A stretch of 64,000 nucleotides of DNA from an uncultured Christensenellaceae bacterium (GTDB taxonomy: Bacteria > Bacillota > Clostridia > Christensenellales > Borkfalkiaceae): contig CAJUSA010000001.1 in NCBI GenBank assembly GCA_910589015.1, positions 186,001-250,000 on the forward strand. Direction: 5' to 3'. A program made the translations under genes and the position numbers. Numbering within the stretch: the stretch's first letter is position 1; each line of letters begins with the position of its first letter. Shown piece by piece: positions 26,044 through 34,928 of this stretch. The notes below the pieces were generated by a model. It was not told the origin of the DNA, made no database searches, and saw only the letters and a program-made list of their open reading frames with translations.

Positions 26044-27363
26044 ATGGCGTTGTTCGCGTCGCTTTCGGAACGGCTCAACCACATATTCAGCAAGCTCACA
26101 AAGCGCGGAAAACTGACCGAGCTCGAAATCCGCACGGCGATGCGCGAAGTGCGCATTGCGCTCTTAGAGGCGGACGTCAACATTAAAGTCGCCAAGCAGT
26201 TTATCGCCGAGGTTTCCGAGAAGGCCGTCGGGCAGCAGGTGCTCGAAAGTTTGAATCCCGCCCAGCAGGTCATCAAAATCGTCAACGACGAGCTGATCGC
26301 GCTCATGGGCTCGGGCAATGCTAAGCTCGAAGTGTCTTCCAAACCGCCCACGGTGATCATGATGTGCGGATTGCAGGGCGCGGGCAAAACGACGCTCTGC
26401 GGAAAACTTTCGTTACAACTCAAAAAACAGGGCAAAAAACCCTTGCTCGTTGCTTGCGATATCTACCGCCCCGCCGCGATCGATCAGCTCAAAGTCGTGG
26501 GCAGAAAAGCCGATACCGAGGTATTCGAAAAGGGCACGCAGGCACCCGCCAAGACTTCCAAACAGGCGGTGGAATACGCGCTGCGCATGGGTTACGATAC
26601 CGTGATCATCGATACCGCGGGGCGCCTTCACATCGACGACGCGCTCATGAAAGAGCTCGAAGAGATCAAAAAGGCGGTTTCCGTCACCGAGATTTTGCTC
26701 ACGGTCGACGCCATGACGGGGCAGGACGCCGTCAACGTGGCGCAGACCTTTAACGAACGGCTCGACGTTACGGGCGTGATTCTCACCAAGCTCGACGGCG
26801 ATACGCGCGGCGGCGCCTGCCTTTCGATCAAAGCCGTTACGGGCAAACCCATCAAGTTCATCGGCGTGGGCGAAAAGCTCACCGACCTCGAGCCCTTTTA
26901 TCCCGACCGCATGGCGTCGCGTATTCTGGGCATGGGCGACGTGCTGTCGCTCATCGAGAAAGCGCAGGAAGCCGTTTCCGAACAGCAGATCAAAGATATG
27001 GAACGGAAGATGCGCGAAAGCTCGTTTACGCTCACCGATTATCTCGAACAGTTCGAAACGCTCAAACGCATGGGCGGCGCGGGCGCGCTCATGAGCATGC
27101 TGCCCGGTGCGGGCAAGCTCAAGATCAAAGAGGGCGACGTCGACGAAAAGCGGATCGAGCACATGAAGGCGATCATTCAATCGATGACGCCGCGCGAACG
27201 CGACAATCCGCAGATCATCAATTCCCCGCGCAAACGGCGCATTGCGCTCGGTTCGGGCACGAGCGTGCAGGAAATCAATCAGCTCTTAAAACAGTTCGAG
27301 CAGACGCGCCAGCTTATGAAACAGATGAAAGGCGGCAAGGGCATGAAACGCCTGCCGTTCTGA
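26044..27363 (+). CDS. ffh: Signal recognition particle protein Ffh
   Basis: A 439-residue SRP54 GTPase that binds signal peptides and the SRP RNA. The start at 26044 follows AAAGGAGG; the frame upstream overlaps ylxM by chance. The N domain leads into GLQGAGKTTLCGKL (G1, near residue 110), DIYRPAAIDQL, DTAGRLHIDDALM (G3) and TKLDGDTRGG (G4). The Met-rich M domain (from about 300) has SMTPRERDNPQIINSPRKRR, the RNA-binding segment, and ends with QTRQLMKQMKGGKG. Its RNA partner is encoded at 48.1-48.4 kb. Confidence 0.97.
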   Translation: MALFASLSERLNHIFSKLTKRGKLTELEIRTAMREVRIALLEADVNIKVAKQFIAEVSEKAVGQQVLESLNPAQQVIKIVNDELIALMGSGNAKLEVSSKPPTVIMMCGLQGAGKTTLCGKLSLQLKKQGKKPLLVACDIYRPAAIDQLKVVGRKADTEVFEKGTQAPAKTSKQAVEYALRMGYDTVIIDTAGRLHIDDALMKELEEIKKAVSVTEILLTVDAMTGQDAVNVAQTFNERLDVTGVILTKLDGDTRGGACLSIKAVTGKPIKFIGVGEKLTDLEPFYPDRMASRILGMGDVLSLIEKAQEAVSEQQIKDMERKMRESSFTLTDYLEQFETLKRMGGAGALMSMLPGAGKLKIKEGDVDEKRIEHMKAIIQSMTPRERDNPQIINSPRKRRIALGSGTSVQEINQLLKQFEQTRQLMKQMKGGKGMKRLPF

Positions 27364-27398
27364 GAAAGAAAAACAATTATTTTTGGAGGATATAAACC

Positions 27399-27689
27399 AT
27401 GGTAAAAATGAGACTTGTGAGAATGGGTGACAAAAAATCGCCTGTATATCGCATTGTCGTCGTCGACGCGAGAAAGGCGGCAACGGGTGAGTATATCGAC
27501 AAAGTCGGTTTCTACGATCCCAAATCCGAGCCGGTTACGTTGACGGTCGACGCGCAGAAGGCGCAGGAATGGCTTGCAAAGGGTGTTCAGCCCACCGAAA
27601 CGGTAAAGTCGCTGCTTGTGAGAGCGGGCGCCATCGAGAAGAGCGAGAAACTTTCGCCTTCCAAGACCAAGGGCAAGAAAAAGAAGTAA
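27399..27689 (+). CDS. rpsP: 30S ribosomal protein S16
   Basis: A 96-residue bS16 (VKMRLVRMGDKKSPVYRIVV at the start), with a Lys-rich tail slightly longer than usual. The start follows GGAGGATATAAACC. The ffh-rpsP-khpA order is standard, but rimM, trmD and rplS, which often follow, are absent. Confidence 0.97.
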   Translation: MVKMRLVRMGDKKSPVYRIVVVDARKAATGEYIDKVGFYDPKSEPVTLTVDAQKAQEWLAKGVQPTETVKSLLVRAGAIEKSEKLSPSKTKGKKKK

Positions 27690-27742
27690 ATCTGAACCTG
27701 TTTCCGCATCAGGCATGACGGGCGGAAGGAATGGAGGATACT

Positions 27743-27991
27743 ATGCTGGATTTAATCAAGTATATCGTCGGGCAGTTCGCCGAGGACAAAGAGCACGTCG
27801 AGTATAAAGTGGAAGAAACCGACGAGGCGATCAACGTTACCGTCTTGCTTTCGGACAGCGACATGGGCAAAGTAATCGGCAGGCAGGGCAAGATCGCAAA
27901 AGCGTTGCGCACCCTCGTTCGCGCCGCTACTCCGCGCGACAGCAAAAAGTATAACGTCGAAATCAGAGAACACGGCAGGCAGGCCGAGTGA
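27743..27991 (+). CDS. khpA: RNA-binding KH-domain protein KhpA
   Basis: An 82-residue KH protein that works with KhpB in RNA binding and cell division control. GKVIGRQGKIAKALRTLV contains the GxxG loop (IGRQGK). I place the start at 27743 because GGAGGA stands at 27733-27738; an ATG at 27731 sits directly on a purine run and would add four residues. Followed by a strong terminator. Confidence 0.92.
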   Translation: MLDLIKYIVGQFAEDKEHVEYKVEETDEAINVTVLLSDSDMGKVIGRQGKIAKALRTLVRAATPRDSKKYNVEIREHGRQAE

Positions 27992-28007
27992 TTTTCGCGG
28001 CTGATCC

Positions 28008-28036
28008 GCCCCGACGCACTGCGTCGGGGCGTTTTC
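28008..28036 (+). terminator. Terminator after khpA
   Basis: GCCCCGACGC, loop ACT, GCGTCGGGGC, then GTTTTCTC: a 10-bp GC stem. Confidence 0.88.
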
Positions 28037-28130
28037 TCTGAAAATGCGGGCAGGCAACGCGGATTTTGTCTTGTTTTTGTATAAATTTTGAAAAAAGCGG
28101 CAAAAACTTCTCAAAAAGCCCGAAAAACCG

Positions 28131-28159
28131 TTGACAGCGCTTGCCAAAAGTGATATTAT
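28131..28159 (+). promoter_or_regulatory. Promoter of the S10-spc ribosomal operon
   Basis: TTGACA (28131-28136), 17 bases, TATTAT (28154-28159), about 265 bases before rpsJ. Between the khpA terminator and this promoter (28037-28130) I see nothing else. Confidence 0.8.
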
Positions 28160-28165
28160 TATCAA

Positions 28166-28422
28166 GCCTGTGTTTTGGGCAGTTTTCTGCTGTCCGAATG
28201 TACGGTGCGATGGGTTGAGGCGGAAAGTTACTGAAAAACGGGGTGAAAAGCCCCCCGACAGATAATTTTCGCTGACAAATGCGAAGGCGCGACCTTTGCG
28301 ACTAACCGAGGCTTTTGCGAGAAAACACCGCAAAAACGAGTGTTTTTTTCATGAGAGCACTGCGACACGCACGGATACGTTGATACGGGCAAAAAGGTTA
28401 GGATAAAAAAGGAGAAAGAAGT
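28166..28422 (+). promoter_or_regulatory. Long structured leader of the S10 operon with a terminator/antiterminator-like switch
   Basis: About 255 bases of untranslated leader. Hairpins include GGGCAG/CTGTCC near 28179-28197 and GGGG/CCCC near 28240-28255. Near the end AAAACAC (28322-28328) pairs with GTGTTTT (28340-28346) followed by more Ts, like a weak terminator. The alternative stem TTTTGCG (28313-28319) with CGCAAAA (28329-28335) would hold the first arm in its loop and block it. This suggests attenuation, perhaps by a ribosomal protein such as L4; the ligand is an inference. Confidence 0.5.
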
Positions 28423-28725
28423 ATGGCAGGAACAAAAATCAGAATCAAACTTTCGGCTTACGATCACGACCTCGTCGATCAGGCGGCGTCGCGCATCATC
28501 GAGACGATGCAGAAGGGCGGCGCGAAGATCTCGGGTCCCGTGCCTCTCCCCACCGAGCGGGAAGTCGTAACCATTTTGCGCAGCCCCCATAAGTATAAGG
28601 ACTCGCGCGAACAGTTCGAACTCAGAACGCACAAACGCATTATCGATATCTATTCGCCCAACGCGAAACTGCTCGACAGTATTCACCTTCCCGCAGGCGT
28701 CGATATCAAAGTCAAGCTCAGCTAA
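28423..28725 (+). CDS. rpsJ: 30S ribosomal protein S10
   Basis: A 100-residue uS10, first gene of the S10 operon; also NusE in antitermination. IRIKLSAYDHDLVDQAASRI and PLPTEREVVTILRSPHKYKD are the signature. Start preceded by AAGGAG. An 80-base gap with a small hairpin (CACGGT/ACCGTG, near 28757) separates it from rplC. Confidence 0.98.
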   Translation: MAGTKIRIKLSAYDHDLVDQAASRIIETMQKGGAKISGPVPLPTEREVVTILRSPHKYKDSREQFELRTHKRIIDIYSPNAKLLDSIHLPAGVDIKVKLS

Positions 28726-28805
28726 ATAATACTTTATATATAAGGTATTTAGGAACACGGTACCCAACCGTGAAAAGAAAAAGGAAAAAGGAGTGAACTT
28801 TATCA

Positions 28806-29444
28806 ATGAGTAAAGCAATCATCGGTCGCAAAGTGGGTATGACGCAGCTCTTTACGGAAGACGGAAAGGTAATTCCCGTAACCGTGATCGAAGCCGGTCC
28901 CTGCCCCGTTGTGCAAATCAAGACGGAAGAGTCCGACGGCTATACCGCTTTGAAACTCGGGTTTCTGCCCGCAAAGGAAAAAGCGCTCACGAAGCCCGAA
29001 CTCGGTCAGTTCAAGAAAGCGGGCGTAGCGCCCTGCAAGGTGCTCAAAGAAGTGCGCGTCGACAGCGTTGAAGGCTACGAAGTAGGCAAGAGCCTGCTGG
29101 CGGACGTCTTTCAGGCGGGCGAACACGTCGACGTCAAAGGCGTAACGAAGGGCCACGGTTACACGGGCGTTATCAAACGCTGGAACCAACACCGCCTCAA
29201 AGAAACGCACGGCGTCGGGCCCGTGCACAGAGAACCCGGTTCCATGGGTGCGAACAGCACGCCCTCGCGCGTGTTCAAACACAAGCACCTGGCAGGTCAG
29301 TACGGTGTGGAAAATGTCACCGTCCAAAACCTCGAAGTCGTGCGCGTCGACGTAGCGCGTAACGCGATCCTCGTGAAGGGTGCGATCCCCGGAAACAAGG
29401 GCGGCGTGGTTACGCTGACGGCGAGCGTGAAACACGGTAAATAA
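28806..29444 (+). CDS. rplC: 50S ribosomal protein L3
   Basis: A 212-residue uL3 (GRKVGMTQLFTEDG; RWNQHRLKETHGVGPVHREP is the central loop near the peptidyl transferase centre). Ribosome site AAAGGAG lies rather far, about 12 bases, from the ATG. Confidence 0.98.
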   Translation: MSKAIIGRKVGMTQLFTEDGKVIPVTVIEAGPCPVVQIKTEESDGYTALKLGFLPAKEKALTKPELGQFKKAGVAPCKVLKEVRVDSVEGYEVGKSLLADVFQAGEHVDVKGVTKGHGYTGVIKRWNQHRLKETHGVGPVHREPGSMGANSTPSRVFKHKHLAGQYGVENVTVQNLEVVRVDVARNAILVKGAIPGNKGGVVTLTASVKHGK

Positions 29445-29455
29445 GGAGAGCGAGC

Positions 29456-30079
29456 ATGGCTAACGTAAAGGTATATAATATGAAAGGCGAAGAAGTCGGC
29501 GCGTTGGAACTTTCCGACGCGGTGTTCGGCGCCGAATATAACGAGCCCCTCATTCATCAGGCTGTCGTGACCTATCTTGCCAACCAGCGGCAGGGCACGA
29601 AATCGACGCTGACCCGCACCGAAGTGCGCGGCGGCGGTGCAAAGCCTTGGCGTCAGAAGGGCACGGGCAGAGCGCGTCAGGGTTCGATCCGCGCGCCTCA
29701 GTGGACGAAGGGCGGCGTGGTGTTCGCACCCAAGCCCCGCGACTTCCGCAAAAAGATGAACTCGACGGCAAAGAGAGGCGCGCTCGTTTCGGCGCTTTCC
29801 AAGAAACTTGCCGACGGCGAGCTGCTCGTCGTGGACGAGATCACGGTATCCGCACCCAAGACCAAGGAAATGGCGGCGTTCCGGAAGGCGTTAAAGCTCA
29901 CGGGCAAAGCCGTCGTCGTCATGGACGAGAATAAGCCCGACGTGATCCTGGCTGCGCGCAACCTCGAAGCGCTCAAAACGATTTCGGTTGCGGAAATCAA
30001 TACCTATGAAATCGTAAAGAACGCCGTGGTGATCTTGACCAAGGGTTCGGTGCAGAAACTCGAGGAGGTGTATGCATAA
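29456..30079 (+). CDS. rplD: 50S ribosomal protein L4
   Basis: A 207-residue uL4. The conserved exit-tunnel loop reads KPWRQKGTGRARQGSIRAPQ. In enterobacteria L4 represses its own operon through the leader, which makes it a candidate ligand of the leader at 28166-28422. It overlaps rplW by one base. Confidence 0.98.
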   Translation: MANVKVYNMKGEEVGALELSDAVFGAEYNEPLIHQAVVTYLANQRQGTKSTLTRTEVRGGGAKPWRQKGTGRARQGSIRAPQWTKGGVVFAPKPRDFRKKMNSTAKRGALVSALSKKLADGELLVVDEITVSAPKTKEMAAFRKALKLTGKAVVVMDENKPDVILAARNLEALKTISVAEINTYEIVKNAVVILTKGSVQKLEEVYA

Positions 30080-30369
30080 TGTTACCTCAGGATATTATTT
30101 TGAAACCGGTTTTGACCGAAAAGGGATACGACGGCATTGCCGATAAGCGTTATACTTTTAAGGTTCTCAAGTCGGCGAACAAGACGCAGATCAAAATCGC
30201 GGTGGAACAGATGTTCGGCGTTCAGGTCGAAAGCGTCAACACCGTAACCTGCCCCGGCAAACTCAAGAGAATGGGCAGAAACGAGGGTTACACGCCCACG
30301 ACGAAGAAGGCGATCGTCACGCTCAAAGATAGCAGCAAGCCGATCGAACACTTCAATCAGTTGTCGTAA
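30079..30369 (+). CDS. rplW: 50S ribosomal protein L23
   Basis: A 96-residue uL23 at the tunnel exit, where SRP and trigger factor dock (ILKPVLTEKGY at the start). Coupled to rplD through TAATG. Confidence 0.97.
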   Translation: MLPQDIILKPVLTEKGYDGIADKRYTFKVLKSANKTQIKIAVEQMFGVQVESVNTVTCPGKLKRMGRNEGYTPTTKKAIVTLKDSSKPIEHFNQLS

Positions 30370-30388
30370 TAGCGGAGGAAAATGAAAT

Positions 30389-31216
30389 ATGGCAGTCAAG
30401 AGATATAAACCGACTTCTCCCGCGCGCCGTTTAATGACGGTTCCCGTATACGGGGAAATTTCCAAAAACAAACCCGAGCGTTCGCTTTTGGAAGATCAGC
30501 GCAAATCGGGCGGCAGAAACAACACGGGTAAAATCACCGTGCGCCACATCGGCGGCGGCAACCGCCGCAAATATCGCGTGATCGACTTCAAACGCAATAA
30601 AGACGGCGTTCCCGCAAAAGTAAAGAACATTCAATACGATCCCAACCGCAGCGCAAACATCGCGCTCCTCGTCTATGCGGACGGCGAAAAGAGATATATC
30701 TTAGCGCCTGTCGGGCTGAACGTGGGCGACACGGTGCAGAGCGGCGCCGGTTCGGACATCAAGGTCGGCAACGCGCTGTTGCTTTCGGATATCCCCGTCG
30801 GTACGATGGTGCACAATATCGAAATGCAGCCCGGCCGCGGCGGTCAGATCGCAAGAGCGGCAGGCATTTCCGCCCAGATCATGGCGCGCGAAGGCAAGTA
30901 CGCGACGATCAAGATGCCCTCGGGCGAAATGAGACTCATCCCCGTCGGCTGCAAAGCGACGATCGGACAAGTCGGCAACGTCGAGCATGAGATCATCCGC
31001 ATCGGCAAAGCGGGCAAAACGAGACACCTCGGCACCCGTCCCACCGTGCGCGGTTCGGTCATGAACCCCAACGACCACCCTCACGGCGGCGGCGAGGGCA
31101 AGTCTCCGGTGGGCCATGCAGGGCCGATGACGCCTTGGGGCAAGCCGGCGCTCGGTTACAAGACGCGCAAAAAGAAGAATCCCACGAGCGCGTTCATTCT
31201 CAAGAGAATCAATTAA
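30389..31216 (+). CDS. rplB: 50S ribosomal protein L2
   Basis: A 275-residue uL2, full length. The conserved end MNPNDHPHGGGEGKSP contains the His needed at the peptidyl transferase centre. Start after GCGGAGG. Confidence 0.98.
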   Translation: MAVKRYKPTSPARRLMTVPVYGEISKNKPERSLLEDQRKSGGRNNTGKITVRHIGGGNRRKYRVIDFKRNKDGVPAKVKNIQYDPNRSANIALLVYADGEKRYILAPVGLNVGDTVQSGAGSDIKVGNALLLSDIPVGTMVHNIEMQPGRGGQIARAAGISAQIMAREGKYATIKMPSGEMRLIPVGCKATIGQVGNVEHEIIRIGKAGKTRHLGTRPTVRGSVMNPNDHPHGGGEGKSPVGHAGPMTPWGKPALGYKTRKKKNPTSAFILKRIN

Positions 31217-31228
31217 GGAGGGAGAACA

Positions 31229-31501
31229 ATGTCGAGAAGCGTAAAGAAAGGACCTTACGTCGAAGCCAAGCTCTTACAGAGAATCGAGGCGATGAACGAG
31301 GTCAACGAAAAGAAGGTACTCAAAACCTGGTCGAGAGCGTCGACGATATTCCCTCAGATGGTCGGACATACGATCGCCGTTTACGACGGCAGAAAGCACG
31401 TGCCCGTATATATCACGGAAGATATGGTCGGTTGCAAGCTCGGTGAATTTGCGCCCACGAGAACGTTCAAAGGGCACACGGCGAAGTCGGCGGGTAAGTA
31501 A
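31229..31501 (+). CDS. rpsS: 30S ribosomal protein S19
   Basis: A 90-residue uS19 of the 30S head (SRSVKKGPYVEAKLLQRI; LGEFAPTRTFKGH). 12 bases after rplB, with AAGGAGGG. Confidence 0.98.
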   Translation: MSRSVKKGPYVEAKLLQRIEAMNEVNEKKVLKTWSRASTIFPQMVGHTIAVYDGRKHVPVYITEDMVGCKLGEFAPTRTFKGHTAKSAGK

Positions 31502-31516
31502 GGAGGATATGATATC

Positions 31517-31918
31517 ATGGCAGGCAATATGAAGAAAAAGGCGGAAAGGGTAGCCGAAAAGCGCGAAAAACGCCCTTACGCCGTCGCAAAATATATCAGG
31601 ATTTCCCCTTATAAGGTCCGCACGGTGCTCGCGTTGATCCGCGGCCGCGACGTGCGCGAGGCGGAAGCGATCCTCGATAACTGCGTCAACGGCGGCGCGG
31701 TGCCGACGAAAAAGGTGCTGATGAGCGCGGTCGCCAACGCAGAACACAACCTCGGCATGGACAGAGGCGATCTGTACGTTGCGGAATGCTACGCGAACGG
31801 CGGTTCTTCGCTCAAGAGAATGCAGCCCGTCAGCAAGGGCAGAGGTCACGCCATTCTGAAAAGAACGAGCCACATCACCGTCATTCTGGACGTGAAGAAA
31901 GCGGAGGGAGAGATTTAA
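31517..31918 (+). CDS. rplV: 50S ribosomal protein L22
   Basis: A 133-residue uL22, about 20 residues longer than usual because of a Lys-rich N-terminal arm (KKKAERVAEKREKRPYAVAK) before the standard YIRISPYKVRTVLALIRG. The tunnel hairpin LKRMQPVSKGRGHAILKRTSH is intact. Confidence 0.97.
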   Translation: MAGNMKKKAERVAEKREKRPYAVAKYIRISPYKVRTVLALIRGRDVREAEAILDNCVNGGAVPTKKVLMSAVANAEHNLGMDRGDLYVAECYANGGSSLKRMQPVSKGRGHAILKRTSHITVILDVKKAEGEI

Positions 31919-31919
31919 C

Positions 31920-32582
31920 ATGGGACAGAAAGTAAACCCGCACGGATTGAGAGTAGGCGTTATCAAACCCTGGGATACGCAGTGGTATGCCGATAAGAAG
32001 GATTTTGCGGCGTATCTCAAAGAGGACAACGACATCCGTGTCTTTCTCAAAAAGAAATATTACGCGGCTGCGGTTTCGAAAATTCTGATCGAGCGCGCGG
32101 CAGGCAAAGTGGTCGTTACCATTCACACGGGCCGTCCCGGCGTTTTGATCGGCAAAGCGGGCGCGGAAATCGAGGTCATCAAGAAAGACCTTGCCAAAAT
32201 CGCGCGCAACAAGCAGATCATCGTCAACGTCACCGAAGTGAGAAAGGTCGACGCCGACGCGCAGCTCGTTGCGGAAAGCGTTGCGGCGCAGCTCGAAAAG
32301 CGCGTTTCCTTCCGCCGTGCGGTGAAACAGGCGTTGGGCAAGACCATGCGCGCAGGCGTCAAAGGCGTCAAATTGCAGGTGAGCGGCCGTCTTGACGGGC
32401 GCGAAATCGCAGGTTGCGAGCACTATCACGAGGGCAGTATTCCCCTTCAGACGCTTCGTGCGGATATCGAATACGGTATCGCGGAAGCACACACGACGTT
32501 CGGCATGATCGGCGTCAAGTGCTGGATCTATAAGGGCGAAGTTCTCGGTAAAACGGCGAAGAAGCCGGAGGGAGGCAGATAA
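31920..32582 (+). CDS. rpsC: 30S ribosomal protein S3
   Basis: A 220-residue uS3 with an N-terminal KH domain (GRPGVLIGKAGAEIEVIKKD) and the usual C-terminal half (GRLDGREIAGCEHYHEGSIP). One base after rplV, overlapping rplP by one base. Confidence 0.98.
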   Translation: MGQKVNPHGLRVGVIKPWDTQWYADKKDFAAYLKEDNDIRVFLKKKYYAAAVSKILIERAAGKVVVTIHTGRPGVLIGKAGAEIEVIKKDLAKIARNKQIIVNVTEVRKVDADAQLVAESVAAQLEKRVSFRRAVKQALGKTMRAGVKGVKLQVSGRLDGREIAGCEHYHEGSIPLQTLRADIEYGIAEAHTTFGMIGVKCWIYKGEVLGKTAKKPEGGR

Positions 32583-33031
32583 TGTTAATTCCCAAGAGAG
32601 TCAAAAGAAGAAAACAGCACCGCGGCAGCATGAAAGGCAGCGCGCAGAAGGGCAACGTCATCGCATACGGCGAGTACGGTCTGGTCGCCGAAACGTCGGG
32701 CAGAATCAAATCGAATCAAATCGAGGCAGCCCGTATCGCCATGACGCGTTTCATCAAGCGCGGCGGTAAAGTATGGATCGACATCTTCCCCCATAAGCCC
32801 ATTACGCGTCACCCTGCGGAAGCCCGTATGGGTTCGGGTAAAGGCGGCGTGGAATACTGGGTCGCAATCGTGAAACCGGGCAGAGTGATGTTCGAAATGG
32901 CGGGCGTTTCCGAAGACGTGGCGCGCGAGGCTATGCGTCTTGCGTCGCACAAGTTGCCCGTAAAATGTAAATTTGTGAAGAAAGAGACGGCAGAGCCCGT
33001 CAATACGGTTGAAGGCGGTGAAGGTGAATGA
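32582..33031 (+). CDS. rplP: 50S ribosomal protein L16
   Basis: A 149-residue uL16 (PKRVKRRKQHRGSMKGSAQK; RMGSGKGGVEYWVAIVKPGR) with a slightly long acidic tail. Overlaps rpmC by ATGA. Confidence 0.98.
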   Translation: MLIPKRVKRRKQHRGSMKGSAQKGNVIAYGEYGLVAETSGRIKSNQIEAARIAMTRFIKRGGKVWIDIFPHKPITRHPAEARMGSGKGGVEYWVAIVKPGRVMFEMAGVSEDVAREAMRLASHKLPVKCKFVKKETAEPVNTVEGGEGE

Positions 33032-33216
33032 AAAACGAATTTCATAATCTGACCGACGTCGAACTGCAGGAAAAACTGAAGAGTCTGAAAGGCGAACTTT
33101 TCAACCTTCGTTTCCGTCACGCGTCGGGGCAACTTGAAAATCCCCTGTCAATCAGGATTTGCAAGCGCGATATCGCGCGGGTGAACACGGAAATCCGTGC
33201 CCGTCAGGCAAAGTAG
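33028..33216 (+). CDS. rpmC: 50S ribosomal protein L29
   Basis: A 62-residue uL29, a helical hairpin near the tunnel exit (LTDVELQEKLKSLKGELFNL; CKRDIARVNTEIRARQ). Ribosome site GGCGGTGAAGG. Confidence 0.97.
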   Translation: MKNEFHNLTDVELQEKLKSLKGELFNLRFRHASGQLENPLSIRICKRDIARVNTEIRARQAK

Positions 33217-33226
33217 GAGGGTGACA

Positions 33227-33481
33227 ATGGAAAGAAATCTGAGAAAAGAACGCGTCGGGATCGTGGTATCCGACAAAATGGATAAAACGGTCGTCGTCGC
33301 TGTTACCGACAAGCAAAAGCACCCCGTTTACAAAAAGACCATTACGAGAACGCGCCGTTTCAAGGCGCACGACGAAGAAAACGAATGCGCCGTCGGCGAT
33401 AAGGTTCGCATTGTTGAGACGAGAAAGCTCAGCAAAGATAAGAACTGGAGAGTCGCCGAGATCGTCGAGAAGGCGAAGTAA
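33227..33481 (+). CDS. rpsQ: 30S ribosomal protein S17
   Basis: An 84-residue uS17. The ATG at 33227 follows AGGAGGGTGAC and gives the normal N-terminus ERNLRKERVGIVVSDKMDKT; the frame is open farther up by chance. Confidence 0.97.
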   Translation: MERNLRKERVGIVVSDKMDKTVVVAVTDKQKHPVYKKTITRTRRFKAHDEENECAVGDKVRIVETRKLSKDKNWRVAEIVEKAK

Positions 33482-33495
33482 GGGAGGAACAGGAT

Positions 33496-33864
33496 ATGAT
33501 ACAGCCTCAGACAAGACTTAAAGTAGCCGATAACTCCGGTGCGAAAGAAATCATGTGTATCCGCGTGCTTGGCGGTTCGTTCCGCAAGAGCGGCAACATC
33601 GGCGACGTGATCGTGGCGTCCGTGAAAACGGCGACGCCGGGCGGCGCGGTGAAAAAGGGCGACGTGGTCAAAGCCGTTATCGTGAGAAGTTCGAAGGGTA
33701 TCCGCCGTCCCGACGGCACCTATATCCGTTTCGACGACAACGCCGCGGTGATTATCGACAGCCAGAAACAGCCGAAGGGAACTCGTATTTTCGGGCCGAT
33801 CGCAAGAGAGCTGAGAGAGAAAGATTATATGAGAATCATCTCGCTTGCTCCCGAGGTTCTGTAA
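33496..33864 (+). CDS. rplN: 50S ribosomal protein L14
   Basis: A 122-residue uL14, first gene of the spc part (MIQPQTRLKVADNSGAKEIM; RELREKDYMRIISLAPEVL). Standard length. Confidence 0.98.
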   Translation: MIQPQTRLKVADNSGAKEIMCIRVLGGSFRKSGNIGDVIVASVKTATPGGAVKKGDVVKAVIVRSSKGIRRPDGTYIRFDDNAAVIIDSQKQPKGTRIFGPIARELREKDYMRIISLAPEVL

Positions 33865-33873
33865 GGAGGACGC

Positions 33874-34302
33874 ATGAACGTTAAAGTAAACGATACCGTG
33901 CTCGTGATCACGGGCAAATATAAAGGCAAACAAGGCAAAGTGCTCGCCGCTTATCCCAAGAACAATCGCGTGATTGTCGAGGGCGTAAATCTCGTACACA
34001 AGCACGAGAAAGCGAGAAAGGCGAACGAGACCAGCCGTATCGTAACCGAAGAGGCGCCCATCGACGCAAGTAACGTCGAGGTGGTGTGCGATAAGTGCGG
34101 TAAGGCGACGCGAGTAGCTCATTCGCTCGTCGACGGCAAGAAGGTGCGTACCTGCAAGAAGTGCGGCGCAACGCTCGACAAGGCTTACGTCAAGAAGAGC
34201 AAGGCGAAGGAAGTCGAAGCGACCGAAGCGCCGAAAAAGCGCACGAGAAAGCGTACCCAAAAGACGGAAAACGAAACTCCCGTCGAAGAAACGCAGGAAT
34301 AA
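33874..34302 (+). CDS. rplX: 50S ribosomal protein L24 with Lys/Glu-rich C-terminal tail
   Basis: A 142-residue uL24. The KOW domain (DTVLVITGKYKGKQGKVLA) and zinc-ribbon-like CDKCGK...CKKCG are normal, ending near residue 107. About 35 extra residues follow, rich in Lys, Glu and Thr (EATEAPKKRTRKRTQKTENE). The tail is low-complexity and its role is unknown. Confidence 0.96.
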   Translation: MNVKVNDTVLVITGKYKGKQGKVLAAYPKNNRVIVEGVNLVHKHEKARKANETSRIVTEEAPIDASNVEVVCDKCGKATRVAHSLVDGKKVRTCKKCGATLDKAYVKKSKAKEVEATEAPKKRTRKRTQKTENETPVEETQE

Positions 34303-34320
34303 TCGGGTGGAGGAGTAAAA

Positions 34321-34917
34321 ATGGCAGTGAAAAAGACCGCAGCAAAAGCGGAAGAAACCAAAACCTCGACCGTTGGCAAGAGCAGAGTGAAGGTGCAGTA
34401 CGAAACCGAAGTCGTGCCTTACCTCATGAAGAAATTCGGCTATAAATCGGTGATGCAGGTTCCCAGAATCGTTAAAATCGTCATCAATACCGGCCTCGGC
34501 GACATCAAAGACAATCAGAAGTCCATGCAGATCACCGAGGGCGAGCTGAAACTCATTACGGGACAGAAGCCCATTTACCGCAAGGCGACCAAATCGGTTG
34601 CAAACTTCAAACTGAGAGAAGGCATGAACATCGGTTTGAAAGTAACGCTTCGCGGCAGAAGAATGTACGACTTCTACGACAAACTCGTTTCAATCGCGCT
34701 TCCCCGCGTGCGTGACTTCCGCGGCGTTTCCGACAAAGCGTTCGACGGCAGAGGCAATTACGCATTAGGGCTGAAAGAGCAGCTGATCTTCCCCGAAATC
34801 ACTTACGATCAGGTTGAGAAGATCCGCGGTATGGACGTTTGCATCGTCACCACGGCGCAGACCGACGAAGAGGCAAGAGAGCTTTTGAAAGCGCTCGGCA
34901 TGCCCTTCAAGAAGTAA
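34321..34917 (+). CDS. rplE: 50S ribosomal protein L5 with N-terminal extension
   Basis: A 198-residue uL5 that binds 5S rRNA. It has about 20 extra residues at the N-terminus (AVKKTAAKAEETKTSTVGKS) before the normal VQYETEVVPYLMKKFGYKSV. The ATG follows GGAGG and no internal start is better, so the extension appears real. Confidence 0.97.
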   Translation: MAVKKTAAKAEETKTSTVGKSRVKVQYETEVVPYLMKKFGYKSVMQVPRIVKIVINTGLGDIKDNQKSMQITEGELKLITGQKPIYRKATKSVANFKLREGMNIGLKVTLRGRRMYDFYDKLVSIALPRVRDFRGVSDKAFDGRGNYALGLKEQLIFPEITYDQVEKIRGMDVCIVTTAQTDEEARELLKALGMPFKK

Positions 34918-34928
34918 GGAGAAACGAA

